Shown: positions 25,077-34,081, numbered from the stretch's first letter. The stretch is 64,000 nucleotides of DNA from an uncultured Bacteroidales bacterium (GCA_900317155.1 ONFO01000004.1:62001-126000), one strand, 5' to 3'. A program made the numbers and translations. Notes: a model not told the origin generated them from the letters alone.

Positions 25077-25748
25077 ATGATCAAGGAAAACTTGGAAAAA
25101 ATCAGGGCCACATTGCCCGAATCGGTGACTTTGGTGGCCGTCAGTAAGACCAAGCCCGTCAGCGACTTGCAGGAAGCCTACGATGCAGGTCAACGCATCT
25201 TTGGCGAAAACCATGCTCTTGAAATGCGCGACAAGCACGAAGTGCTGCCGCAAGACATCCAATGGCATTTCATCGGCCATTTGCAGACAAACAAAATCAA
25301 ATACATCATCCCCTTCGTCACGCTCATCCACAGCATCGATTCGGCCAACCTTTTGGAAGCCGTCAACAAGGAAGCTGCCAAGCACGGTCGCATTGTGGAC
25401 TGCCTGCTGCAATTCCACATCGCGATGGAAGAGACTAAATTCGGCCTTGACCTAGAAGAAGCCCGACAACTGCTTGATTCAGAAGCATTCAAGACAATGG
25501 AAAACGTACGCATCTGCGGCGTGATGGGCATGGCCACTTTCACTGAGGACATGACCGAAGTCCGCAAGGAATTCAAGCATCTGAAAGAGATATTTGACAC
25601 CCTTAAAAAAGATTATTTTGTCGACCAGCAGCAATTCAAAGAAATTTCTATGGGCATGTCGGATGATTATCCGATTGCCGTAGAGGAAGGAGCGACATTG
25701 GTTCGCGTGGGAAGCAAGATTTTCGGGGCACGGATTTATAATGTATAA
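25077..25748 (+). CDS. PLP homeostasis protein, YggS/PROSC family
   Basis: 223 residues, a single-domain TIM barrel related to the N-terminal domain of alanine racemase. VAVSKTKPVSDLQEAY carries the Lys that binds pyridoxal phosphate, and FGENHALEM, WHFIGHLQTNK and MGMSDDYPIAVEEGATLVRVGSKIFG are all hallmark segments. The family keeps free PLP and amino-acid balance rather than catalysing a clear reaction. The antiporter gene follows after two bases, so they are one unit, though their functions are not known to be linked. Confidence 0.93.
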   Translation: MIKENLEKIRATLPESVTLVAVSKTKPVSDLQEAYDAGQRIFGENHALEMRDKHEVLPQDIQWHFIGHLQTNKIKYIIPFVTLIHSIDSANLLEAVNKEAAKHGRIVDCLLQFHIAMEETKFGLDLEEARQLLDSEAFKTMENVRICGVMGMATFTEDMTEVRKEFKHLKEIFDTLKKDYFVDQQQFKEISMGMSDDYPIAVEEGATLVRVGSKIFGARIYNV

Positions 25749-25750
25749 AG

Positions 25751-26707
25751 ATGACCTCAATTATACCTTTATTATTATTGATTGTCGGCTTCGTTGCACT
25801 GATTCTAGGTGCGAATTGGCTTGTCAATGGGGCCACCAGCGTGGGCATCCGTGCCAAGCTCTCGCCGCTCATCATCGGCCTAACCATTGTGGCCTTCGGC
25901 ACCTCTTTGCCTGAAATGATTGTCAATGTGTTTTCGTGCGCCAAAGGCAGTCCAGGGCTGGCCATCGGCAACATCATCGGAAGCAATACGATGAATATCC
26001 TGCTTATCTTGGGTGTGAGTTCACTCATCTGGCCTATTGACGTGAGCCGAGTCTCCATCCGCCGTGACATACCCGCTGGTTTTGTCGCCACACTCGCCAT
26101 CACCTTGATGGCCAACTATTTGTTCACGGGACAAGCGCGCACCATCAACTGGATTGAAGGCATCGTTTTGTTGCTCATGGGTTTCTCCTATCTGCTGCTT
26201 ACCATGCTGAAAAACGACCCGCAAGAAGAAACCGAAAGCATTCAAGAGGCCATGCCTTGGGGCAAGACCATATTCGCACTTATTGCGGGTATCGTTGGTT
26301 TATACCTTGGTGGGGAGCTTGTCTCGCGCAACGCGCAGATTCTGGCCCGTAATTGGGGTATGAGCGAAAGCACAATAGGCCTCACTGTGGTGGCCACTGC
26401 TACCTCCTTGCCTGAACTCATCACCTCCATCGTGGCAGCCACGAAGAAAAACTCCGGCATCGCTATTGGTAATGTATTGGGTTCCAACATCCTGAACATC
26501 TTTATGGTATTGGGTATCAGTGCGCTCATCACGCCGCTGCCTTTCGATCCGATGATGAACAAACAGCTGATGATCCTCTTTGCCGCCAACGTGCTCATGC
26601 TGATGTTCGTCTTCACGGGCAAAGGCCGCAAGATTTCCAGATGGGAAGGAGTCTTGCTGACATTGGGGTATGTTGGGTTCATGTGGTTTTCCCTTGCGAT
26701 GCAATAA
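25751..26707 (+). CDS. Calcium/sodium antiporter, CaCA family (YrbG-like)
   Basis: 318 residues with ten predicted membrane segments in two homologous halves. Each half carries the alpha-repeat that forms the ion site: GLTIVAFGTSLPEMIVNVFS and GLTVVATATSLPELITSIVA, followed by GNIIGSNTMNILLILG and GNVLGSNILNIFMVLG. This pattern is diagnostic of the Ca/cation antiporter superfamily. It should export Ca2+ in exchange for Na+ or H+ at the inner membrane. Confidence 0.95.
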   Translation: MTSIIPLLLLIVGFVALILGANWLVNGATSVGIRAKLSPLIIGLTIVAFGTSLPEMIVNVFSCAKGSPGLAIGNIIGSNTMNILLILGVSSLIWPIDVSRVSIRRDIPAGFVATLAITLMANYLFTGQARTINWIEGIVLLLMGFSYLLLTMLKNDPQEETESIQEAMPWGKTIFALIAGIVGLYLGGELVSRNAQILARNWGMSESTIGLTVVATATSLPELITSIVAATKKNSGIAIGNVLGSNILNIFMVLGISALITPLPFDPMMNKQLMILFAANVLMLMFVFTGKGRKISRWEGVLLTLGYVGFMWFSLAMQ

Positions 26708-26811
26708 TATCTCACGCAGTATTTTTCTCATGCAGAATGCGCAGAATTATGGGAAACACAAAGCGACACCATATATACTTCTGGCAGGCTTCTATATTTC
26801 CTGCGTAAAAT

Positions 26812-26840
26812 AAAAAAAGACCCGCCCCATGGACGAGTCT
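26812..26840 (-). terminator. Terminator of collagen-like lipoprotein gene
   Basis: On the minus strand AGAC...GGCGGGTCT forms a hairpin of about eight pairs with one bulge and is followed by TTTTTTT. The rest of 26708-26811 shows nothing recognisable. Confidence 0.6.
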
Positions 26841-26864
26841 TACATTGTTTTCTCTGACGTTCAA

Positions 26865-27416
26865 TCAGTCAGCCAATTGGAAAGCGGCCTTCACAGCCTC
26901 GTAGTTGCTGTAGTCGACATCGCTGCGGTGGCTGTAAACCGTGGCTTCGATGGCCACAATCTTGAAGTCACACGTTTGGGGACGCATACCACCATAGAAA
27001 TCACTCTCCGTCCAGAAGAGGCGCACACCACCGTCGTTCAAAGTAGCCACTTCGATAGAAGCCTCGCAATTAATGAGTTCGCCAGCATCGTTCAAATCCT
27101 GATAATAATACGTCAGCGGCACTTGCGACCAGGCTCCGTCAACGTCCATATAGACGAGCACCGCACCATAGTTGTACACATTGTTGTTGATGGCGGGATA
27201 GTCGATGGTTACCACCCACTGGCCGTATTGGTTCAGCCATTCCCAATCAGAAGATTTGACAGTCACTGTGGAAGAAGCCACGTTGGCGTTGCCATCATGA
27301 CCGGCAGGGCCTTGTGGACCTTGTGGACCTTGTGGACCCATTGGGCCAACCTTAGTACAAGTAGCAAAAAAAACAACTGACAAAAACATCATGCAGATAA
27401 CACTTAACTTTTTCAT
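26865..27416 (-). CDS. Lipoprotein with short collagen-like segment
   Basis: 183 residues. A lipoprotein signal ends in FFATC (Cys20), followed directly by a collagen-like run of five Gly-X-Y triplets (GPMGPQGPQGPQGPAG). The rest, about 145 residues, is an unrecognised beta-rich domain with many aromatic residues. Such collagen-segment lipoproteins are common in Bacteroidota; the segment may act as a stalk holding the domain away from the membrane. Function unknown. A -7 box lies at 27466-27473. Confidence 0.75.
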   Translation of the reverse strand: MKKLSVICMMFLSVVFFATCTKVGPMGPQGPQGPQGPAGHDGNANVASSTVTVKSSDWEWLNQYGQWVVTIDYPAINNNVYNYGAVLVYMDVDGAWSQVPLTYYYQDLNDAGELINCEASIEVATLNDGGVRLFWTESDFYGGMRPQTCDFKIVAIEATVYSHRSDVDYSNYEAVKAAFQLAD

Positions 27417-27465
27417 TTTGGTAGATTTTTAATCGTGAAACTTAATTTACTGTCTTTATTGGTTG

Positions 27466-27473
27466 CAAAACTA
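27466..27473 (-). promoter_or_regulatory. -7 box TAGTTTTG for collagen-like lipoprotein
   Basis: An exact TAnnTTTG match on the minus strand 50 bases upstream of ATG 27416. Confidence 0.55.
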
Positions 27474-27524
27474 CAAAAATCTTGCCGAATTATTCCACTA
27501 TGGGAAAACTATCTCAAAAAACCG

Positions 27525-27532
27525 TAACTTTG
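27525..27532 (+). promoter_or_regulatory. -7 box TAACTTTG, near-leaderless, for EamA gene
   Basis: An exact TAnnTTTG match with only four bases to the ATG at 27537, so the transcript probably starts at the start codon. Confidence 0.6.
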
Positions 27533-27536
27533 CAGC

Positions 27537-28424
27537 ATGAAAGACAGAGCATATATCGTTCACCTCGCCGGTGTTATCGCTATGATTTTCTGGGGAATTT
27601 CTTTTGTTTGGTCGACACAAGTCTATCAGAACCTCAACCCCACAGCGACTATCTTCTTGCGTCTCGTTGTCGCAACTATCTTTTTCACAGCGATACTTTT
27701 CACGTTCCACCTGAACGAAAAAGTCAAGAAAGAGCACTTGGGGCTCTTCGCCTTGGCAGCCATGTTTGAACCATTCCTCTACTTCATTTTTGAAGGTTAC
27801 GGTTTGAAGAACACTTCTCCGGTCATCGGCTCCGGCATCATCGCCATGATTCCTTTGGTAACCCCCATCGCAGCTCATATTTTCCTCAAAGAGCGGTTGA
27901 CCCCCATGAACATTGTGGGATTTATCATCTCTTTTATAGGTGTCATCGTACTGCTACTCAACAAAGACCTTGAATTTATTGCCTCAACCAAAGGCATCCT
28001 GTTCCTCTGTAGTGCCGTTTTGGTGGCCGTGGGTTATTCCATCGCACTCATTCGACTTACAAAGCTCTATAAACCTATGACCATCACTTGGGTGCAAAAC
28101 ATCATCGGCATGTTGTATTTTATCCCTTTGACAATCATCATGGAACGCTTCGAGCCATCCAACTTTGCCAATGTGGGTGGATATATTGTTCCTCTGGTTT
28201 GCCTTGGCGTGTTTTGCAGCGCAGTCGCATACGCTTTGTGGGCATTCGCTTTCAGTAAGTTGGGCGCCTCCAAAGCCAATGTATATTCCAACCTGATACC
28301 CGTCTTCACAGCCATCTTCAGCTACTTCATCATCCACGAAAGCCTGACGGCGAACAAGATTATCGGTATCTTGGTGGTCGTAATCGGACTGGTATTGTCA
28401 CAATTGAAAGCAAAAAAGCAATGA
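27537..28424 (+). CDS. EamA/DMT-family transporter, copy 1
   Basis: 295 residues with ten predicted membrane segments in two EamA repeats (about 5-140 and 155-290). Typical segments are MIFWGISFVWST near the start, a GYGLKNTSPVIGSGIIAMIPL region closing the first repeat, and LGASKANVYSNLIPVFTA in the second. The family exports or imports small metabolites, often amino acids or nucleotide precursors; the substrate is unknown. It overlaps the rRNA/tRNA methyltransferase gene by four bases and is the first of a three-gene unit. Confidence 0.9.
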   Translation: MKDRAYIVHLAGVIAMIFWGISFVWSTQVYQNLNPTATIFLRLVVATIFFTAILFTFHLNEKVKKEHLGLFALAAMFEPFLYFIFEGYGLKNTSPVIGSGIIAMIPLVTPIAAHIFLKERLTPMNIVGFIISFIGVIVLLLNKDLEFIASTKGILFLCSAVLVAVGYSIALIRLTKLYKPMTITWVQNIIGMLYFIPLTIIMERFEPSNFANVGGYIVPLVCLGVFCSAVAYALWAFAFSKLGASKANVYSNLIPVFTAIFSYFIIHESLTANKIIGILVVVIGLVLSQLKAKKQ

Positions 28425-29191
28425 TTACAAGCAAGACAAATCCCAAGATAAAGAACCTCGTCAAATTGCAGAAGGCTGCCGAACGCCGCGAGCAGAACCG
28501 TATCCTTATAGAGGGACGACGTGAGATTGAACGCGCACAGGCGTGTGGATTTGAGATTGAGCAACTCTATGCCTGTGAGCCATTATTGCGTGAACCCGTC
28601 AAAGTCAATGCCGCTTTCATCGAGACCGTCACGGAAGAGGTGTTTGACAAGATTGCCTACCGTGAAGGTAGTGACGGTTTGTTGGCCGTGGCCATACCCA
28701 AATTCAAGAGCCTCAGCGAGTTCAAGCCAAAGAAAGACACTTTGATCATTGTGTTAGAGACTGTTGAAAAACCTGGTAACCTTGGTGCCGTGATGCGCAC
28801 TGCCGATGCGGCAGGCGTGGATGCCGTCATCGTGGCCGACCCTGCCACCGACCTTTTCAACCCCAACGCCATCCGGGCCAGCATTGGGTGCATCTTCAGC
28901 GTGCCAGTTTATGCCTGCTCCACAGAGGAATGTATCAACTGGCTGAAAAAGAATGGCATCACCATCTATTGCACCTACCTTAAGGCCTCCATCGATTACC
29001 TCGATGCCGACTTCCGGAAGGCCTCTGCCCTCGTCATGGGAACCGAAGCCACGGGCATTTCTGATGCTTGGGTCAAGGCTGCCGACCAGAATATCATTAT
29101 CCCCATGAACGGCATCGCCGACTCGCTCAACGTGTCGGTCACCACCGCCATTGTCACCTTTGAGGCCGTACGCCAAAGAAGAAAACCATGA
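28421..29191 (+). CDS. SpoU/TrmH-family RNA 2'-O-methyltransferase
   Basis: 256 residues. The N-terminal substrate-binding segment is of the L30e-like type (LVKLQKAAERREQNRILIEGRREI), and the C-terminal half is a SPOUT knot: VLETVEKPGNLGAVMRTADAAG, ALVMGTEATGISDAW and IIPMNGIADSLNVSVTTAI are the three conserved motifs. It methylates a ribose 2'-OH in rRNA or tRNA using SAM; the target nucleotide is not clear. It sits between the two EamA transporters with ATGA overlaps on both sides. Confidence 0.93.
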   Translation: MITSKTNPKIKNLVKLQKAAERREQNRILIEGRREIERAQACGFEIEQLYACEPLLREPVKVNAAFIETVTEEVFDKIAYREGSDGLLAVAIPKFKSLSEFKPKKDTLIIVLETVEKPGNLGAVMRTADAAGVDAVIVADPATDLFNPNAIRASIGCIFSVPVYACSTEECINWLKKNGITIYCTYLKASIDYLDADFRKASALVMGTEATGISDAWVKAADQNIIIPMNGIADSLNVSVTTAIVTFEAVRQRRKP

Positions 29192-30078
29192 AGAAAGACT
29201 ATTTCCTGCTCCATCTCTCAGTTTTCATCGCGGGCTTTACCGGGGTGTTGGGAAGACTCATCACCTTGGATTCGGCCATTTTGGTATGGTGGCGCATGGC
29301 TGCTGCCGCTTTGTTGATGTTCCTGTATTTGCGCTTTACAGAGACGCACGGCCGCGCGTCCCTACAACGATACAAATTCAGGGACATTTTACAGATGGGT
29401 GGCGTAGGTATGCTGCTTTGCCTGCATTGGGTGTTCTTCTATGCCTCAATCAAGGCCTCCAATGTTAGCATCGGTGTGGTATGTTTCTCCTTGGTAGGGT
29501 TTTTCACAGCCTTGTTCGAGCCTATCATCAACAAACATAAGTTTTCCGGCCGCGAGTTCCTTTTCAGTCTGCTCACCATACTCGGCATCTATCTGATTTT
29601 CCAGTTCGATTCGCGTTACCGTTTGGGTATCGTCTTGGGTGTGGTTTCCTCGGCGCTCTATGCCTTGTTTGCCATCGCCAATCAACGCGTTGGCAAACAT
29701 TACGAAGCCAAAAACATGTTGCTTTGGGAGATGATTGGCGGCCTCATCGGCCTGACCTGCCTTATTCCTTTATATAATATGTTCATCCCTGTCGGGAGGC
29801 TCTATCCCGTCGGAATGGACTATCCTTACCTCGCCTTCATGGTCGTGATTTGCACCATAGGACTATGTTTGCTGCAAATCATTGTGCTACAAAAGATTCC
29901 AGCTTTCACCGTCAACCTTACCTATAACTTGGAGCCTGTCTATAGCATCATCCTTTCAATGTTCATTTTCAGCGAATACAAAGAGTTGAATTATTCATTC
30001 TGCATCGGCATTGCACTGATTATCATTTCAGTGGTGTTGCAGACTTGGAGCGAAATAAAAAGAAGGAAGCTGAATTAG
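29188..30078 (+). CDS. EamA/DMT-family transporter, copy 2, with palindromic insertion
   Basis: 296 residues, again with two EamA repeats and about ten membrane segments (GFTGVLGRLI; HWVFFYASIKASNVSIGVV; MLLWEMIGGLIG; AFTVNLTYNLEPVYSI). Residues about 52-60 (ETHGRASLQ), in the cytoplasmic loop between segments 2 and 3, are encoded by a GC-rich palindromic repeat. The gene overlaps the methyltransferase gene by four bases. It is not closely similar to copy 1, so it is not a recent duplicate. The substrate is unknown. Confidence 0.88.
   Translation: MKKDYFLLHLSVFIAGFTGVLGRLITLDSAILVWWRMAAAALLMFLYLRFTETHGRASLQRYKFRDILQMGGVGMLLCLHWVFFYASIKASNVSIGVVCFSLVGFFTALFEPIINKHKFSGREFLFSLLTILGIYLIFQFDSRYRLGIVLGVVSSALYALFAIANQRVGKHYEAKNMLLWEMIGGLIGLTCLIPLYNMFIPVGRLYPVGMDYPYLAFMVVICTIGLCLLQIIVLQKIPAFTVNLTYNLEPVYSIILSMFIFSEYKELNYSFCIGIALIIISVVLQTWSEIKRRKLN
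29336..29367 (+). repeat. In-frame GC-rich palindromic element, type C (in EamA gene)
   Basis: TTACAGAGACGCACGGCCGCGCGTCCCTACAA is near-palindromic, with the core 29343-29360 pairing at eight of nine positions. The GACGCACGGCCG...GTC pattern is a repeat known from many bacterial genomes, usually intergenic. Here it adds about nine residues without breaking the frame. Confidence 0.75.
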
Positions 30079-30109
30079 CAAATGCATATTATTTCAGAAA
30101 GCATCTACC

Positions 30110-30982
30110 TTATTTTAACTCCACAAAAAAGAACCGATTGCAAACCGTATCTTGCTGCATCGCTTTGGCAACTTCCAATGAAACATGTCTTGCCCCCACT
30201 TCATTCAAATGCGACAAATCATACATTTGTAGGCTATCGTTTGGAAGAGTTATAGTATCTGGAACAATAAAAAACTTGTCAAGCAATCTCTTTTTTACGC
30301 TTTCAGAAAGTCCCCTATTAACAGATTGCTTGGCACATTGTTCAACCTGTTTCTCAAATGGAAACTGAATAAACACAATCCGACAACCCTTATCTATCAA
30401 TTTAGATATACCGTATTCGTAAGTCTCAGTTTTCCAATCCGAGTTTTCTGTCTTGATATTAAAGACCTTGCAAAACCAGTCCAAAGGTTGAGAATATTCC
30501 AATTCTGGAGCGAATGGATACAATGCTTGGTCTGAAGAAAAAACGCTATTACAAGAAAAGAGGCGACTTCTATTAAGGACAAAAATTCTAACGCACTCTT
30601 GAATAGGCGTATTAGTTTGTATCATAGACCAAAGGCTACAAAATTCCATTCCCGTTCGATTAAAATCCAACCTTGGAATTCGGATGAAGGCCAATTCAGG
30701 AAATTCGATGATGCAAGTCGATCCTTTAGGGATATGCTCTATGCTCGCCAAAAAATCGTACACGCCACCACCATGCTTAGCAGCCGATAAGACTTGTTTC
30801 GAAAGACTCGATGACAATAACGATAAATTCAATCCCTGAGTGATTTGCGAATCTCCCCACACATAAATAGTATCAACGGAATACTTTTTTTCTTTTTGAA
30901 AATAACACACCACATATATCGCAGCAATAGGAACGATAAGCAAAAGCACAAACCATATTATTTTTCTAACAAATCCTTTCAT
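30110..30982 (-). CDS. SGNH-like membrane-anchored partner of MBOAT acyltransferase
   Basis: 290 residues. One N-terminal membrane segment (IIWFVLLLIVPIAAIYVVCY) anchors a periplasmic domain with a GDSQITQG block I-like motif near residue 44 and YDLSHLNEVGA near the end (Asp/His pair of SGNH enzymes). It starts five bases after the MBOAT gene and matches the layout of AlgX/DltD/PatB-type partners that finish O-acylation of a surface polymer. The motif match is modest, so function is inferred from context. Confidence 0.65.
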   Translation of the reverse strand: MKGFVRKIIWFVLLLIVPIAAIYVVCYFQKEKKYSVDTIYVWGDSQITQGLNLSLLSSSLSKQVLSAAKHGGGVYDFLASIEHIPKGSTCIIEFPELAFIRIPRLDFNRTGMEFCSLWSMIQTNTPIQECVRIFVLNRSRLFSCNSVFSSDQALYPFAPELEYSQPLDWFCKVFNIKTENSDWKTETYEYGISKLIDKGCRIVFIQFPFEKQVEQCAKQSVNRGLSESVKKRLLDKFFIVPDTITLPNDSLQMYDLSHLNEVGARHVSLEVAKAMQQDTVCNRFFFVELK

Positions 30983-30987
30983 TTATT

Positions 30988-32454
30988 TCAAAATTGAAAA
31001 TACACAAAAGGCTCGGGCAAGCCTCCAACCATGATAATCATTACACTAACAGCCAAATAAACAGCCCACCTAATCCAACCATATTTGATGAACTGGATAT
31101 CAAGACCAAACTCCTTGTCTCTTTGCAACCATTCAACGGCCAACATGATGCAAATAAACAAGTTTATCGGCCACATATCGGATTGAATAAAAAAGCGATA
31201 AGTTGCACGCAACGTCCCCCTTTGTGCCATTCCAGAAACATAATTGAAGAAAAAATGAAGGTTATCTGAACGAAAAGCAATCCAACCAAATGTCACAAGC
31301 ATAAATGTGCCAATCATTTGACCAGTTTCTTTCAAATTCGGCAATAATCTTCCAGAAGATACCACATCAAGATTTCTCCGATTTCTACCTAACAAAAACA
31401 AAAGAACCAACAACAAAGCATGGTAAATGCCCCAAAGGATATAATTCAATCCCGCACCATGCCACATTGCACTTAATAAGAATACAACAAATATGTTTCT
31501 AACGACAATTGGCTTTTTCACTCGGCTTCCTCCAAGGGGAATATAGACATAATCACGGAACCAAGAATTGAGAGAAATGTGCCATCTCCGCCAAAACTCG
31601 GCCATATCCCTTGAAAAATAAGGGAACTTAAAGTTTTGCATCAACTTGACACCAAACAATTTGGATGTTCCAATTGCCATATCGGAATAACCTGAAAAGT
31701 CAGCATATATCTGAAAAGAGAACAAAACGGCAGCAAGCAACAAATCGCTTCCCGGAATGACCGTTCTACTTGACCAATAAAAGACAGAACTTACATGAAG
31801 CGCACAGTTATCGGCGACAACCGTTTTCTTAAACAATCCCCAAAGAAATTGCCTCATACCATCTGTTGCCTGTTGTTGGTCAAACTCGCGTTTCCGCAAA
31901 AACTGTGGCAATAGATTGGTCGCCCTTTCAATGGGTCCAGCAACAAGTTGAGGGAAAAAAGAAATGAATGCGAAGAAAGCCAAAATATCTCTTGTAGCCT
32001 CGGTCTTTTTTCTATATACATCAACTGAGTAGGAAACGGCTTGGAACGTATAAAACGAGATTCCAGCCGGCAGAATCACCTTCAGCAAGGCCTTGTTTGA
32101 TTGGAAATGAAAAGCCTGGCAAAACTCTGTTATAAAAAAATTATAGTATTTGAAAAATGCCAGAATACTGATGTTTACAACAACGTTAACAACCATCCAA
32201 GTTTTGGATGCTTTGCTTGTTTTTGCATTCTCTATGAGCAATCCACTCAACCACGAGCTGAATGAAGTAAAGAAAATGAGTACCAAAAAATGCTTGTTCC
32301 ACCATCCATAAAACACATAACTAGCCAAAACAACAAATGCGTTTTGCATCTGCAATTGGTACCTGGATTTTTCAATAAGCTTATCAAAAACGAGCCAATA
32401 GAGTAAAAACACTATTGGGAGAAATAAAGCGAATTGGATGGAATTAAAAGACAT
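30988..32454 (-). CDS. MBOAT-family O-acyltransferase (AlgI-like)
   Basis: Membrane-bound acyltransferase that passes an acyl or acetyl group across the inner membrane to a polysaccharide or similar polymer. 488 residues from the ATG at 32454 (FNSIQFALFLPIVFLLYWL is the typical AlgI start), about ten membrane segments, RRWHISLNSWFRDYVYIPLGG and SAMWHGAGLNYILWG containing the invariant His. The frame to 32487 adds only eleven weakly supported residues. The SGNH-like partner follows after five bases. Confidence 0.9.
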   Translation of the reverse strand: MSFNSIQFALFLPIVFLLYWLVFDKLIEKSRYQLQMQNAFVVLASYVFYGWWNKHFLVLIFFTSFSSWLSGLLIENAKTSKASKTWMVVNVVVNISILAFFKYYNFFITEFCQAFHFQSNKALLKVILPAGISFYTFQAVSYSVDVYRKKTEATRDILAFFAFISFFPQLVAGPIERATNLLPQFLRKREFDQQQATDGMRQFLWGLFKKTVVADNCALHVSSVFYWSSRTVIPGSDLLLAAVLFSFQIYADFSGYSDMAIGTSKLFGVKLMQNFKFPYFSRDMAEFWRRWHISLNSWFRDYVYIPLGGSRVKKPIVVRNIFVVFLLSAMWHGAGLNYILWGIYHALLLVLLFLLGRNRRNLDVVSSGRLLPNLKETGQMIGTFMLVTFGWIAFRSDNLHFFFNYVSGMAQRGTLRATYRFFIQSDMWPINLFICIMLAVEWLQRDKEFGLDIQFIKYGWIRWAVYLAVSVMIIMVGGLPEPFVYFQF

Positions 32455-32493
32455 AGCTATATAGTAACATTCGTCCCCTCTTATCACATTACC

Positions 32494-33447
32494 TCACAAC
32501 CTTATCTTCACGAACACCGGATAATGATCCGAAGGATTGTGCCGGATGTATGTGTCAAACGAGATCTGCTGTGGCGCATCCGAGGCCTTTAGGTTGTCAT
32601 CAAGGTCATCGTCAGGTGTCCAATAACTGTTGGTGAACACGCCATAGGCATCCACCTTTGTATTTGGTGAAACAAACACATGGTCGATGCGGCTTGTAGT
32701 AAAGTAATTGGTTTTGAAAGCGTTGAATGTTCCGTTTTCAGCAAAACGGATGCGTGCAGCTTCATAAGAGTCCTTCAGCAATCCCGATTTCGTGAAAATC
32801 GTGTAAATCTCATCATTCTGATCCACGTTGAAGTCGCCTGTGACGAACACAGGTGCTCCTTGGGCAATCTCACGAACTTTGGCCACAATAAGTTTGGCCG
32901 CTTCACGTCGCGCCACCACACCTACATGATCCATGTGGAGGTTGAAGAAATAGAACACTTTTCCTTTCCCCGCTTTTCTGCGATTGAACAAGCCGTGACG
33001 TTGTTCCGTTTCCTTTATGGCAAACTTGCCCCAAGTGCAGATGCGTATGCAGACCGCATCCCATCCCAAACCAGGCTTGTCAGGCGTCTCACTGAGCCAG
33101 AAATCACCGTGGTCAAGAAGTTGGAGTTTGTCTGTTTTGTAAAAGATAGCTTCGTGTTCGCCACCATGATGACCGTCATCGCGCCCAATGCCTATATAAT
33201 CATAGCCATCCAAAGCCTTCTGCATATCTTGCAATTGGACATAGAGCACTTCCTGCGTTCCGAAAATCTCAGGCGCCATGAAGTTCACTTGGTCGCAGAT
33301 GACCTGACAACGTTTCTGCCATATTTCGCCTTGCACACTATCGTTCCATGCTTTGTAACGGATGTTGTAGGTGCCAACCAACATATCTTGGGCGAAAAGT
33401 TGCAAGGATGCCACAATAATAAGGGAAAAAAGGAGGAGTTTTTTCAT
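32494..33447 (-). CDS. Secreted endonuclease/exonuclease/phosphatase-family protein
   Basis: 317 residues from the ATG at 33447, which follows a -7 box; a longer frame to 33498 crosses that box. The signal peptide is KKLLLFSLIIVASLQLFAQ. EEP-superfamily motifs are in order: GTYNIRY, EIFGTQEV with the metal-binding Glu, GRDDG, FFNLHMDHVG, VFVTGDFNVDQND and SDHYPVFV with the catalytic His. Such secreted Bacteroidota enzymes act on phosphodiesters or sugar phosphates; the substrate is unknown. Single gene. Confidence 0.9.
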   Translation of the reverse strand: MKKLLLFSLIIVASLQLFAQDMLVGTYNIRYKAWNDSVQGEIWQKRCQVICDQVNFMAPEIFGTQEVLYVQLQDMQKALDGYDYIGIGRDDGHHGGEHEAIFYKTDKLQLLDHGDFWLSETPDKPGLGWDAVCIRICTWGKFAIKETEQRHGLFNRRKAGKGKVFYFFNLHMDHVGVVARREAAKLIVAKVREIAQGAPVFVTGDFNVDQNDEIYTIFTKSGLLKDSYEAARIRFAENGTFNAFKTNYFTTSRIDHVFVSPNTKVDAYGVFTNSYWTPDDDLDDNLKASDAPQQISFDTYIRHNPSDHYPVFVKIRL

Positions 33448-33468
33448 AGGGAATAGGTTTTGTTGGGG

Positions 33469-33476
33469 CAAAAATA
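33469..33476 (-). promoter_or_regulatory. -7 box TATTTTTG for EEP-family gene
   Basis: An exact TAnnTTTG match 21 bases upstream of ATG 33447. Confidence 0.65.
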
Positions 33477-33505
33477 GGAAATTTTGTTTCAACGACAAAA
33501 AAACA

Positions 33506-34081
33506 TTATTTCACCAGCTTATTATACCAACTCCCAAAAACGAACAACTCCCCACCGAAAGCGAAGCCCTCACTTTCATAATACTGTTGCAAACGCGGCT
33601 TGTCCTTATCAACTAAAAGGGTAACTTTTTGAAAACCATTGTTTAAGGCAAAATCCACACGGTCACGCATCAACATCTTACCAATACCAACGCCCCTATA
33701 GTCGGATAGAATGGCCATGCTGTCCAAATAGAATTCACCCGGACCGGTTTCCATTGCATTGCAGCTTAAGTCCATGCCAGAAGTCTGCTTCACAAGACCG
33801 AAAGTCTTTTCGCGCATTTTAGCATAACGTGCACCATCATAAGCCACCAATGCCCCTACGGGAATGCCATCAGCCTCGGCTACGCGCGTGTTGCAATAAC
33901 TATACAAGGTATCATCCATGCGGCAAATCTCAATCAAATGCTCTAAAATCGCACGCTGCTCATCGGGGAGAACGGCATCAATGTCAAGCATGTCAATGCC
34001 TGCCAAAACCACACGCGCAATAAAAGGAGCATCATCCAATGTGGCATCACGAAACTGTACTATGGGATTAACAGGTTGCAT
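33506..34081 (-). CDS. GNAT-family N-acetyltransferase
   Basis: 191 residues. The acetyl-CoA site is MAILSDYRGVGIGKMLM, a good match to the GNAT motif A (R/Q-x-x-G-x-G/A), followed by FALNNGFQKVTLLVDKDKPRLQQYYESEGF, the motif B region. The substrate is unknown. Its start shares one base with the stop of the MFS gene (TGATG), so it is the second gene of a two-gene unit. Confidence 0.9.
   Translation of the reverse strand: MQPVNPIVQFRDATLDDAPFIARVVLAGIDMLDIDAVLPDEQRAILEHLIEICRMDDTLYSYCNTRVAEADGIPVGALVAYDGARYAKMREKTFGLVKQTSGMDLSCNAMETGPGEFYLDSMAILSDYRGVGIGKMLMRDRVDFALNNGFQKVTLLVDKDKPRLQQYYESEGFAFGGELFVFGSWYNKLVK

Noticed and set aside
32680..33456. Open frame of 258 codons on the plus strand inside the EEP-family gene
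   Set aside because: Antisense shadow; the minus-strand frame has the catalytic motifs and promoter.
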